25,716 nucleotides of DNA from Clostridia bacterium (GTDB lineage Bacteria; Bacillota; Clostridia; Oscillospirales; CAG-272), in NCBI GenBank assembly GCA_900763885.1, contig CAAFLY010000266.1, forward strand, positions 1 through 25,716, read 5' to 3'. A program made the translations under genes and the position numbers. This document shows, one piece after another, positions 8,515 through 14,896 of the stretch (positions are counted from its first letter, which is position 1; each line of letters opens with the position of its first letter). Below the pieces are notes generated by a model. It was not told the DNA's origin. It did not search any database and worked only from the letters and a program-made list of their open reading frames with translations.

Positions 8515-8543
8515 AGTATACCGCATGTGCCGGGATTTTTCCA
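8515..8543 (-). promoter_or_regulatory. probable promoter of the Ca2+ ATPase gene
   Basis: Minus strand TGGAAA (8538-8543), 17-nt spacer ending TGCGG, TATACT (8515-8520). The -35 matches four of six consensus bases, so the -10 is the main support. Confidence 0.6.
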
Positions 8544-8645
8544 TAGGCAATTGCGATATTGTGCATATTTTTTGGGCAAGCGCGCGTTTGTGACTGCCAA
8601 TGCAACGTGAAACGCGGTCACACGAACGTGAATGACGAAAGATTT

Positions 8646-8683
8646 TGGCGAAAGATCATGCGTGGAATGCGGATTTTTCGCCA
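8646..8683 (-). terminator. candidate terminator hairpin after mntP
   Basis: A perfect 8-bp stem, TGGCGAAA with TTTCGCCA, begins 23 nt downstream of the mntP stop. The following minus-strand sequence is AAATCTTTC, without a proper T-run, so termination is uncertain. Confidence 0.35.
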
Positions 8684-8705
8684 TAGTGTATCTCGATGGT
8701 ATGGA

Positions 8706-9281
8706 TCAGAAGCTGAGGATGCCGAGATGCTCAAGCAGGATCTTCAGCCCGATGAGAATGAGGATCGCGCCGCCGACGAATTCCGCCTTTGCTTTGTAGC
8801 GCAGACCGAATACGTTGCCGACCTTCAGACCGATTGCGGAGAGGACGCAGGTGATGACGCCGATAAAGCTTACCGCCGCGGCGATGTTGACGTCCGGCAG
8901 AAGCGCGAACGTGATCCCGACCGCCAGCGCGTCGATGCTGGTGGCAAGCGCGAGCAGCAGCATGGTCAGTGGGGCGAACGAATCGTTGACCTTATCCTCC
9001 TCCTTCGACAGTGCCTCGCGGATCATACCCGCGCCGATGAGGGAGAGCAGCACGAACGCGACCCAGTGATCCACGGCGGTGATGTACCGCTCAAAGGTGG
9101 AGCCGAGCAGATACCCGATGGCGGGCATGATCGCCTGAAATCCGCCGAACCACAGTCCGATGATGAGATAGTGGCGCGCCGTCAGCTTTTTGGTGGACAG
9201 TCCCTTGCAGATCGACACGGCAAACGCATCCATGGACAGTCCGACCGCGATGAGGAACAGCTCAAGTAGTGATAATCCCAT
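8706..9281 (-). CDS. mntP: manganese efflux pump MntP
   Basis: A 191-residue inner-membrane protein of the MntP (formerly YebN) family, of the usual length, with about six membrane segments. The two internally repeated motifs MDAFAV (Asp18) and IDALAV (Asp117) are visible; these aspartates are characteristic of the family. It exports Mn2+ and protects against manganese excess. The frame is open far upstream (to 9815), but the true start is the ATG at 9281: the family N-terminus MGLSLLELFLIAVGLSMD begins there and GGAGGTG lies just upstream. The long leader carries a yybP-ykoY-type riboswitch and terminator, which fits the known regulation of mntP genes by Mn2+. Confidence 0.93.
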   Translation of the reverse strand: MGLSLLELFLIAVGLSMDAFAVSICKGLSTKKLTARHYLIIGLWFGGFQAIMPAIGYLLGSTFERYITAVDHWVAFVLLSLIGAGMIREALSKEEDKVNDSFAPLTMLLLALATSIDALAVGITFALLPDVNIAAAVSFIGVITCVLSAIGLKVGNVFGLRYKAKAEFVGGAILILIGLKILLEHLGILSF

Positions 9282-9334
9282 AGACACCTCCGAATGTATG
9301 TGCCGGAACGGGCGCGCGGGGTGGGGAAGCGTAC

Positions 9335-9394
9335 AAAAAAAGACGGAAGCACGCAGCCCGGAGCCATCTCCGCCGGCATATCGCACTTGCGTCT
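9335..9394 (-). terminator. riboswitch-controlled terminator in the mntP leader
   Basis: Minus strand: AGACG (9390-9394) pairs with CGTCT (9341-9345), continuing through AAGTGCG with CGTGCTT (wobbles included) and an inner CGGAG with CTCCG around a 4-nt loop; a run of T follows at 9335-9341. It sits about 50 nt before the mntP start, as expected for a transcriptional expression platform. Confidence 0.85.
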
Positions 9395-9404
9395 CGGTTA
9401 TTTG

Positions 9405-9490
9405 GAAAACGCAGACTTCAGATCGTTTTTGTGCCCCAAGCCCATACATGAGACCTTCAGACGCAAAAACGCGATGTATGCAGCGCATCC
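9405..9490 (+). repeat. dispersed repeat, copy A (within the mntP leader)
   Basis: An 86-nt segment that aligns without gaps to copy B at 9646-9731, 56 of 86 bases identical by my count. It begins GAAAACGC and ends GCGCATCC. It occupies the stretch between the riboswitch aptamer and its terminator. Confidence 0.6.
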
Positions 9491-9597
9491 TTAAGACAAG
9501 CCAGACACGTAAAACCGCGTCAGGATGTTGACTTGTCACACGACCGCCCCGGACAGGTACCGCCATCGGGCATTCGCGCAATCTACTCCCGCAAATT
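9480..9597 (-). ncRNA. yybP-ykoY-type manganese riboswitch aptamer
   Basis: The mntP leader on the minus strand holds two blocks recognisable from the yybP-ykoY family: GGGAGTAG (9583-9590), a few bases after the expected transcription start, and GTCAACATCCTGAC (9519-9532). The bases between can form hairpins, and AGGATG (9484-9489) can pair with CATCCT of the second block. yybP-ykoY RNAs bind Mn2+ and typically switch on exporters such as mntP by preventing terminator formation; promoter, aptamer, terminator and mntP follow in that order here. The aptamer limits are approximate because the closing P1 helix was not resolved by eye. Confidence 0.82.
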
Positions 9598-9603
9598 TTC
9601 TTG

Positions 9604-9632
9604 ATTATACCATATGAGCCGTCGTTTGTCAA
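9604..9632 (-). promoter_or_regulatory. strong sigma-A promoter of the mntP riboswitch leader
   Basis: Minus strand TTGACA (9627-9632), 17-nt spacer ending ATATGG, TATAAT (9604-9609): a perfect consensus with an extended -10. The predicted start is near 9597, just before the aptamer. Confidence 0.92.
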
Positions 9633-9645
9633 GGGGCTGCGCTGA

Positions 9646-9731
9646 GAAAACGCTGATTTCAGGTGGATTGGCGCTCTAAAACCCATATGTGCAAGCTTTT
9701 GGCACGAAATTTCGATGCATTCAACGCATCC
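9646..9731 (+). repeat. dispersed repeat, copy B (upstream of the mntP promoter)
   Basis: Aligned with copy A over 86 nt and with copy C over about 60 nt (roughly three-quarters identical with single-base gaps). It contains the short hairpin GTGC-AAGCTTTTG-GCAC (9689-9705), whose pairing is kept in copy C despite changed loop bases. Confidence 0.65.
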
Positions 9732-9754
9732 CGAGAAAAAATCGGGACTTTTTT
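9730..9754 (+). terminator. small terminator-like hairpin
   Basis: CCCGA (9730-9734) and TCGGG (9742-9746) around a short A-rich loop, then ACTTTTTT. No plus-strand gene ends nearby, so it may insulate the tRNA promoter or be part of repeat copy B. Confidence 0.45.
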
Positions 9755-9765
9755 GAAAAAAACTA

Positions 9766-9794
9766 TTGCAATTTCCGCACGGACGTGGTATAAT
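9766..9794 (+). promoter_or_regulatory. promoter of the tRNA-Val gene
   Basis: TTGCAA (9766-9771), 17-nt spacer ending GTGG, TATAAT (9789-9794), 14 nt before the tRNA. Confidence 0.85.
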
Positions 9795-9807
9795 ACCCAT
9801 ATCGCAC

Positions 9808-9881
9808 GGAGGCATAGCTCAGCTGGTTAGAGCGTTCGGTTCACATCCGAGAGGTCTTGGGTTCGAGTCCCCATGTCTCCA
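9808..9881 (+). tRNA. tRNA-Val (anticodon CAC)
   Basis: A full 74-nt cloverleaf: acceptor GGAGGCA/TGTCTCC, D stem GCTC/GAGC, anticodon stem TTCGG/CCGAG with loop TTCACAT (anticodon CAC, reading GUG), T loop TTCGAGT. Discriminator A73 and A35/C36 fit valine. The T stem TTGGG/CCCCA has one T-C mismatch. The 3' CCA is not encoded. It has its own promoter and terminator. Confidence 0.88.
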
Positions 9882-9882
9882 T

Positions 9883-9912
9883 AAGGCACATCATCCACGG
9901 TGTGCCTTTTTT
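9883..9912 (+). terminator. terminator of the tRNA-Val gene
   Basis: AAGGCACA (9883-9890) pairs with TGTGCCTT (9901-9908), followed by a T-run to 9912. Confidence 0.88.
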
Positions 9913-9941
9913 CATTGCATAACCGGGACCCATTGGCTGAT

Positions 9942-10001
9942 GAAAACGCTGATTCCAGATGAATCTCGCGCCAAAAGCCATATATGCGTGCTTTTCCGCA
10001 C
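9942..10001 (+). repeat. dispersed repeat, copy C (behind truncated cotJC)
   Basis: About 60 nt starting GAAAACGCTGATTCCAG, related to copy B at 9646 with about three-quarters identity and to the first half of copy A. It lies about 30 nt beyond the premature end of cotJC. Confidence 0.6.
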
Positions 10002-10032
10002 ATCCGTATATTCCGCTGCGGCGCGGATTTCG

Positions 10033-10461
10033 TTATGCCACCGCCTCTGCACCATCCGCTGCCAGGTCCTCATTCAGATCGGCGAGCACGTCGCCCTTGA
10101 CCCCGATATATTTCGCGTCAAAGGGCACGCCGGCGGCGGACTGCGGGTATACGCCCGCGGTATGATCGACGAAATACGCGTCAAAGCCGGAGGCGAGGAT
10201 TTCCTCGGTCGACATTTTCCGGGTGAGCTGGTGTAAGATCGCGGCGATCATTTCCTGGTGACCGATCTCCTCTGTGCCGACGTCGGTCAGGATCCCGGCA
10301 ACCTCTCCGTAGGGCATGGAGTACCGCTGGTTCAGATACCGGGTCGCCGCGCCCATTTCGCCATCCGGACCGCCGAGCTGCGAAATGATGATCTTCGCGA
10401 GCCGCGGGTTCGGATTCTTGATCCGCACCGGGTATTGGAGCATTTTCTGATAGATCCACAT
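10033..10461 (-). CDS. cotJC: spore coat protein CotJC, C-terminally truncated (manganese catalase family)
   Basis: A 142-residue protein matching the N-terminal three-quarters of CotJC, a manganese-catalase-like, four-helix-bundle protein of the spore coat. Clear family blocks are MWIYQKMLQYPVRI at the start, QLGGPDGEMGAATRYLNQRY (about 28-47), TEEIGHQE (about 68-75, metal-ligand Glu/His of the family) and VYPQSAAGVPFDA. Family members usually run to about 190 residues and continue after the ADLxEDxAAEQKAR segment; here the reading changes to ADLNEDLAADGAEAVA and stops. The last helix with its expected second Glu/His ligand set is therefore missing, so catalase activity is doubtful while a structural role is possible. 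It is the third gene of cotJA-cotJB-cotJC, 128 nt behind cotJB. Confidence 0.85.
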   Translation of the reverse strand: MWIYQKMLQYPVRIKNPNPRLAKIIISQLGGPDGEMGAATRYLNQRYSMPYGEVAGILTDVGTEEIGHQEMIAAILHQLTRKMSTEEILASGFDAYFVDHTAGVYPQSAAGVPFDAKYIGVKGDVLADLNEDLAADGAEAVA

Positions 10462-10589
10462 AGTCTCTCTGTATCCTTTCGTCCGACCGGCCGGGTTTTG
10501 CCGTACCGTCGGATTTTTTTGCGTGGAGAAGCCCTTGCCGCCCTTTGTCCGTCACGCGGGAGGATGGCACAGGACTTCTCCCGCTTCCT
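10462..10589 (-). other. 128-nt gap between cotJB and cotJC with potential hairpins
   Basis: On the minus strand GGAGAAGTCC can pair with a downstream GGGCTTCTCC (one G-U pair, long loop), and TCCGAC near an A7 run can pair with GTCGGA. No T-run follows, so these are not convincing terminators. I see no gene here. Confidence 0.35.
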
Positions 10590-10874
10590 TTATCGACAGC
10601 CCTCCGCGGTATATTCCCACGGCCACGGTGTGTCGACCCATTTCCAGTGTTCGCCGCAATCCTGCCCGTAGTACGTCACAGGACCGTATTTCGCCTCATA
10701 CTGCGCCGTCACTTCGGCAAGGCGCGCGTTGTTTTTGCGGAAATACGAGAGAGCGGCGCGGCAGTTTGGATGGGTATCGAGATACAGCGCGGTCTCCTGC
10801 AGGACAAAGGCGTACTGCTGCAGCATACGGTATAGCCGCTTCTGTTCGTTTCTGTCGTTCGCGCCGGTATTCAT
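10590..10874 (-). CDS. cotJB: spore coat protein CotJB
   Basis: A 94-residue protein of the CotJB family, close to the family's usual length. The recognisable pattern is a helical first half with LDTHPNCRAALSYF (about 32-45) and a C-terminal block YGPVTYYGQD...WKWVDTPWPWE. CotJB is a minor component of the inner spore coat made in the mother cell with CotJA and CotJC. Its ATG overlaps the TGA of cotJA (ATGA at 10871-10874), so translation is coupled. Confidence 0.9.
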   Translation of the reverse strand: MNTGANDRNEQKRLYRMLQQYAFVLQETALYLDTHPNCRAALSYFRKNNARLAEVTAQYEAKYGPVTYYGQDCGEHWKWVDTPWPWEYTAEGCR

Positions 10875-11314
10875 CGTACAGCCTCCCTTCCGCAGCCGCG
10901 ATCACAGGCGGCGGGGTACCATGGATAGTGGAGTGCCGGGAATAGGGTGCCGCGCGACAGAGCCTCCTCCGGCGTATACAGCTCCTGCCATTCCTGCTCC
11001 GGCGCATAGACCATCGCAAGCGGGAATCCACGCAGAGGAGCTACATTTTTCTGTTCATTCGCACAGCCGCTTGTGCCGTGATCGCCCTTTTGCCCGACCT
11101 GGGACGCGGTCATAGGCGGATTCTGCTCCATGAAGCCCTCCATCACGGAACGGTCCACGGTGAAGCGGTCCCTGTCCGACACGCGTCTGCCGTTTGCGGA
11201 TTCCGGCGCGTTCTGTCCGGCACAGCCGCAGGGCGTACCGGAGCTGGTGTCGGCAAGCATCCGATACAGCGCCGTGTCGTCCGTGCGCGCGGGATTGTTG
11301 TTTCTGTATTCCAT
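10871..11314 (-). CDS. cotJA: spore coat protein CotJA with N-terminal extension
   Basis: A 147-residue protein whose C-terminal part, from PLAMVYAPEQEWQELYTPEEALSRGTLFPALHYPW (about 97-132, split here only for description), is the CotJA family core. The preceding 90 or so residues are Asn/Gly/Cys-rich, low in hydrophobics and not recognised by me; many CotJA proteins are only about 75-90 residues long. GGAGGA lies upstream of the ATG at 11314, with slightly long spacing. First gene of the cotJ cluster; sigma-E control in the mother cell is known for cotJ in Bacillus and is inferred here. Confidence 0.85.
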   Translation of the reverse strand: MEYRNNNPARTDDTALYRMLADTSSGTPCGCAGQNAPESANGRRVSDRDRFTVDRSVMEGFMEQNPPMTASQVGQKGDHGTSGCANEQKNVAPLRGFPLAMVYAPEQEWQELYTPEEALSRGTLFPALHYPWYPAACDRGCGREAVR

Positions 11315-11382
11315 ACTGTTTACAGTCCTCCAAAGCGAGAGAGATGGTTCGTCATAAGAGCGGCTCTCGTCACTCTCGAAGG

Positions 11383-11390
11383 CAGTATAT
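11383..11390 (-). promoter_or_regulatory. weak candidate sigma-E -10 element for cotJ
   Basis: CATATACT on the minus strand resembles the sigma-E -10 (CATACANT) 69 nt before the cotJA start. I could not find a convincing -35 at the proper spacing. Confidence 0.25.
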
Positions 11391-11479
11391 GCGCCGCTCC
11401 TGCCGAATGGTCGCGCAATTTGTCAATCTGCGCAAAATTGTGCTCTGTCGGATTTTGGAGAGGATTTCGCGCGTATCTC

Positions 11480-11508
11480 TTGACAAGCCGCCGTCTGTGC
11501 GGTACACT
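11480..11508 (+). promoter_or_regulatory. sigma-A promoter of comEC
   Basis: TTGACA (11480-11485), 17-nt spacer ending TGCGG, TACACT (11503-11508), 36 nt before the start codon. Confidence 0.82.
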
Positions 11509-11543
11509 GTTGCTGTACAAACAAACGAAGGGAGGGAACGCGC

Positions 11544-13835
11544 ATGGGAAAGGTGCGGACACTGTTTCGCGCGGTGCGGGATGCCGGGGGTGAAAACGCG
11601 CCCGCGGTATTCTTTTTCGCGCTCTACATCGGCTTGTGCGTCCTTGCCTGTCTCAGCCGTGCGTGTCGGATCGCCGCGCCGCTGGTTTCCGGTTCCATCA
11701 TCGGCATCCTTTTGTGGAGCCGTCGGCGCGGGGCATGGAGACGGGAGCGGTTCCTCGCGTTTCTGATCTGTGTGGCGTGCGCGGCGTCCGGCGTGTTCTC
11801 CCTCCTGTACCACGATCTCTACCGCGCGTCCTATCGGGAAATGATCGGGGAAACGCGCACCGGATATGGCGTTGTCACGGAGGTCTACGGAGTCGAGGTG
11901 TATGGCGGCACCTATCTGGTCCGGTTCCGGGACGACGCGCGGAGACTGCCGTATACCGTTGTCCTCACCACCGCCTCCGCACAGAGCTATACACGCGGGC
12001 AGAGGATCCGCGGCAGCATCACGATACAGGACTGGAGCGCGGACGATACCTTTGACGCGGAACGGTATTACGGCGCGGACGGCGCGGTGCTTCCCTGTGA
12101 AAGTGCGGACTGTGTGGCGGACGGTATGGCGTATACGCCGATGCTTCTGCTCAAAAAGTGGAACGCCGTTCTCTCCGCGCGCCTCTCTGCCCATGTCCGG
12201 GACGGCGGACTGGCGGCGGCGGTGTTTCTCGGCGACCGGAGCGGCCTGTCCGACACGACCAAGCTCTGGTTCCGACGCGCCGGAATCTATCATCTCCTTG
12301 CCGTAAGCGGTACCCACCTCGGTATTCTGGTGCAGCTCACGGAGTATGTCCTCGTCCGGAAATGGCGCGGGAAGCCGAAGAAGCGGCGGATCTTCCTCAT
12401 CCTCCTGTGCGCGGCGTATATGGCGTTGACCGGGTTCCCCGCCTCCATCAAACGGGCCGGGATCATGTACATCGCCGCGCAGCTCTTTCGCCTGCGGGAT
12501 TCGGATCTCCGCGGCACCTACGCCCTGTCCCTTTCCGCGGTCGCGGTCGTCCTTCTCAACCCCTGCGCCGTCTGGGATATTGGCCTGCAGCTGTCGGTAT
12601 GCGCCGTCGCCGGATGCCATACGTTTCTCGCCCTCCTCAGCCATCGGAAAAAGCTCTACCAGATCCTTGCCGGGAAAAGAGCTGCGACCAAACGGGGAAA
12701 ACGGCTGCGCAGACTCCGGTTTGCCGTGACCTCCTCCGTTATGATGACGGCGATCGTCACAGCGATCCTTCTGCCCCTCTCCTTCTTCTATTTCGGGGAG
12801 GTCTCTCTCGCCGGATTCTGTATGAATCTTCTCTATATCCCGGCGATCACCGTGGAATTGTGCCTCGTCATCGTCTATCTTGCGCTCAGTCCGCTGCCGA
12901 TCCTGATCCTGCCCCTTGCCGCCGTACTCGAGGGATATACGAAGCTCTTGCTGCTGCCTGCCGCGTGGGTCGCCGGGATCCGCGGGGTCTGCCTGTCGCT
13001 GCGGTATCCGGGACTGTGGGTCTGGCTGATTGTCGTGATGGTCATGACCGTTTGTCTGCCGTATCCGAAGCGGCGCAGACTGTATCTCACGGGATACGCG
13101 GTACTCCTCGCGCTGATGTGCTGTCACATTGCCGTATGTCGTGCCGTGAGTGCGCGGGAGAATGTGGTGGTGTACGAATCGAGCGGCAAACGGGATGGAT
13201 TTGTGGTGCAGAGCGCGGGGCGTGTGTACCTCATCGATGTATCCGACGGCGCATACACGTTCACCAAAAGGCTGACCGAGACGGCGCGGGACCGATATGC
13301 CGTGGAGATCGAGGGGTATTTTCTGACCCACTACCACAAACGCCATCTCGCCTCGTTCCAGAAGCTGTGCGGCAGCTATATCGTATACGGACTGTACCTG
13401 CCGGAGCCGCAGACGGACGCGGAATGGTCAGTGTACCAAAGTCTGACCACGGAGGCACAGAAGCGTGGTGTTCCGGTGACGGTGGGAGAGACGGCACTGC
13501 TCGGTGAGATCGCGGTACAGACGGCGCCCCGCACGTATCTGAAGCGCAGCAGCCATCCGATCACCGCGGTCCGGTTCACAAAGGACGGGAATGACGTCGC
13601 CTACGCCTCGTCGTCGTGGAATGAGGGAGAGGCGTGTATCGCGGACTGGCTTGCCGCGGCGGACGTACTCTTTTTCGGCGCACATTCCCCGGTCTACAAA
13701 AAGCCGTTTGCCGTAGCGCGGGAGAGAGAGCCGACACTCGTCGTCTGGAACGGAGACGCAGCGCGCTTCGGGGAGGAGATCCCGGCAAAATACACGGCAT
13801 ACGGCAGAGAGCGGACCATGGTGCGGATGAAGTGA
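11544..13835 (+). CDS. comEC: ComEC/Rec2 family DNA-uptake channel
   Basis: A 763-residue polytopic membrane protein, typical in length for ComEC, the channel that passes single-stranded DNA into the cell in natural transformation. Order of parts: two or three N-terminal membrane segments, an extracytoplasmic OB-like DUF4131 region (about 100-200), the competence domain with the signature LGDRSGL...RRAGIYHLLAVSGTHLG (about 229-260) and eight or so membrane segments to about 535, then a C-terminal beta-lactamase-like domain (from about 540). In that last domain the usual HxHxDH metal site reads HYHKRH (596-601), so the Asp is missing and metal binding or nuclease function may be lost. GGGAGGG upstream supports the start. 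Single gene; no other competence genes are in the window. Confidence 0.92.
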   Translation: MGKVRTLFRAVRDAGGENAPAVFFFALYIGLCVLACLSRACRIAAPLVSGSIIGILLWSRRRGAWRRERFLAFLICVACAASGVFSLLYHDLYRASYREMIGETRTGYGVVTEVYGVEVYGGTYLVRFRDDARRLPYTVVLTTASAQSYTRGQRIRGSITIQDWSADDTFDAERYYGADGAVLPCESADCVADGMAYTPMLLLKKWNAVLSARLSAHVRDGGLAAAVFLGDRSGLSDTTKLWFRRAGIYHLLAVSGTHLGILVQLTEYVLVRKWRGKPKKRRIFLILLCAAYMALTGFPASIKRAGIMYIAAQLFRLRDSDLRGTYALSLSAVAVVLLNPCAVWDIGLQLSVCAVAGCHTFLALLSHRKKLYQILAGKRAATKRGKRLRRLRFAVTSSVMMTAIVTAILLPLSFFYFGEVSLAGFCMNLLYIPAITVELCLVIVYLALSPLPILILPLAAVLEGYTKLLLLPAAWVAGIRGVCLSLRYPGLWVWLIVVMVMTVCLPYPKRRRLYLTGYAVLLALMCCHIAVCRAVSARENVVVYESSGKRDGFVVQSAGRVYLIDVSDGAYTFTKRLTETARDRYAVEIEGYFLTHYHKRHLASFQKLCGSYIVYGLYLPEPQTDAEWSVYQSLTTEAQKRGVPVTVGETALLGEIAVQTAPRTYLKRSSHPITAVRFTKDGNDVAYASSSWNEGEACIADWLAAADVLFFGAHSPVYKKPFAVAREREPTLVVWNGDAARFGEEIPAKYTAYGRERTMVRMK

Positions 13836-13847
13836 TCCCCTGCACAG

Positions 13848-13892
13848 AAAAACGCGGTATCCCACAGTGTGCGCGGGTACCGCGTATTTTTT
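13848..13892. terminator. bidirectional terminator between comEC and the DUF1294 gene
   Basis: AAAAACGCGGTATCCC pairs with GGGTACCGCGTATTTTTT (one bulged T), with T-runs in both directions. The DUF1294 stop codon lies at its right edge. Confidence 0.88.
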
Positions 13893-14187
13893 ATAGCCGC
13901 CAGAGCGCGCAGACCGCCGCAATGTGCAATAGCGCAAGCACCGGCAGGGTCAGCATGAATTTCGCGTGGCGGGTCTTGTGGCGGACAAAGAGCATGCAAA
14001 GCAGCATCACAGGCGCGCCGCCCACGGCACCGATCGCGAGAAGCCACGCCTCCGGGATCCGCCAGCGGTGGGTTTTGGCTCTGCGCTTGTCCGAGATCGT
14101 ACACCACAGGGCAAGGATGCTCCAGAGCCCGTACCAGACAAGGGCGACGCAGCGGAGCGTATCGGCGTATGGGGAAAGCGGGTTCAT
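13891..14187 (-). CDS. DUF1294 family small membrane protein
   Basis: A 98-residue protein with three or four membrane segments and the family-type centre SDKRRAKTHRWRIPEAWLL followed by GGAPVMLLCMLFVRHKTRH, typical of DUF1294. Function is unknown. The start at 14187 is chosen because this ATG overlaps the rnhA stop (ATGA) and because GGAG lies 8 nt upstream; a longer frame begins 13 codons earlier inside rnhA without a ribosome binding site. It is cotranscribed and translationally coupled with rnhA. Confidence 0.82.
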   Translation of the reverse strand: MNPLSPYADTLRCVALVWYGLWSILALWCTISDKRRAKTHRWRIPEAWLLAIGAVGGAPVMLLCMLFVRHKTRHAKFMLTLPVLALLHIAAVCALWRL

Positions 14188-14621
14188 CGATACTTCTCCG
14201 CTTCCGTCTGTGCCATCGTGTCGCACCGCTCGTTGTAGGGGTGACCGGCGTGCCCCTTGACCCAGCAGAACGTCACCGCGTGCTTTTCACAGAGCGAGAG
14301 GAGCGCGTCCCACAGATCGGGATTCAGAGCCGCGGAGCCATCCCCCTTTTTCCAGCCGCATTTTTTCCACGATTTTGCCCAGCCCTTGCCCATGCCGTCG
14401 CAGACATACCGCGAATCCGAGACAAGCGTCACAGAGCATGGCTCCCGCAGCGCCTCCAGAGCACGGATCACGGCGGTCAGCTCCATCCGGTTGTTCGTGG
14501 TGTCCGCCTCGCCGCCGCACAGCTCCTTTTCCATACCTTTATATACAAGGATCGCACCCCATCCGCCCGGACCGGGGTTTTTCTTGCACGATCCGTCCGT
14601 GTAAACTGCAACTTCCTTCAT
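14184..14621 (-). CDS. rnhA: ribonuclease HI
   Basis: A 145-residue RNase HI that cleaves the RNA strand of RNA-DNA hybrids. All catalytic residues of the family are visible: Asp9 (YTDGSC), Glu47 (NNRMEL), Asp69 (VSDSRY) and Asp134 (NERCD), with His124 in the flexible KGHAGH loop. The length equals the E. coli type. The start at 14621 follows GGAGGAATAGC and begins directly with MKEVAVYTDGS; the open frame extends 57 codons further upstream, but that part overlaps the promoter and has no family match. It overlaps the DUF1294 gene by 4 nt. Confidence 0.95.
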   Translation of the reverse strand: MKEVAVYTDGSCKKNPGPGGWGAILVYKGMEKELCGGEADTTNNRMELTAVIRALEALREPCSVTLVSDSRYVCDGMGKGWAKSWKKCGWKKGDGSAALNPDLWDALLSLCEKHAVTFCWVKGHAGHPYNERCDTMAQTEAEKYR

Positions 14622-14712
14622 GCTATTCCTCCACTGTTTGGTGGGAAGCGTGGTTTTCGGACCGCGATCCGCCAAAAAAGCCGATCTGCCCACGGAGCGC
14701 GTCCCCCAAAAA

Positions 14713-14741
14713 AGTATACCATACCGCGCGGAGAAAGTCAA
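14713..14741 (-). promoter_or_regulatory. sigma-A promoter of rnhA
   Basis: Minus strand TTGACT (14736-14741), 17-nt spacer ending TATGG, TATACT (14713-14718). Confidence 0.87.
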
Positions 14742-14807
14742 GATGCTCCGGGATGGGAGAGGGCGCATGAAAATGGCGATTCGGCGGGGCAAAATGTCCG
14801 ATCCCTA

Positions 14808-14835
14808 TTGAATTTGCCGGAATTTATGGTATACT
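14808..14835 (+). promoter_or_regulatory. sigma-A promoter of the esterase-isomerase-PmoA operon
   Basis: TTGAAT (14808-14813), 16-nt spacer ending TTATGG, TATACT (14830-14835), 61 nt before the first start codon. It is divergent from the rnhA promoter. Confidence 0.82.
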
Positions 14836-14896
14836 ATAGCCGTAGGCTACCGAAACCTGTCCAACCATTGGGCAAAGAAGCCATAGGAGGCAAAAT

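Noticed and set aside
8700..9815. Extension of mntP to a start at 9815.
   Set aside because: The added residues would be encoded by the riboswitch, its terminator and the promoter; the family N-terminus starts at 9281.
11370..13346. 658-codon minus-strand frame antisense to comEC.
   Set aside because: Composition is charged and unstructured, with no motifs; comEC on the other strand has promoter, ribosome binding site and signature blocks.
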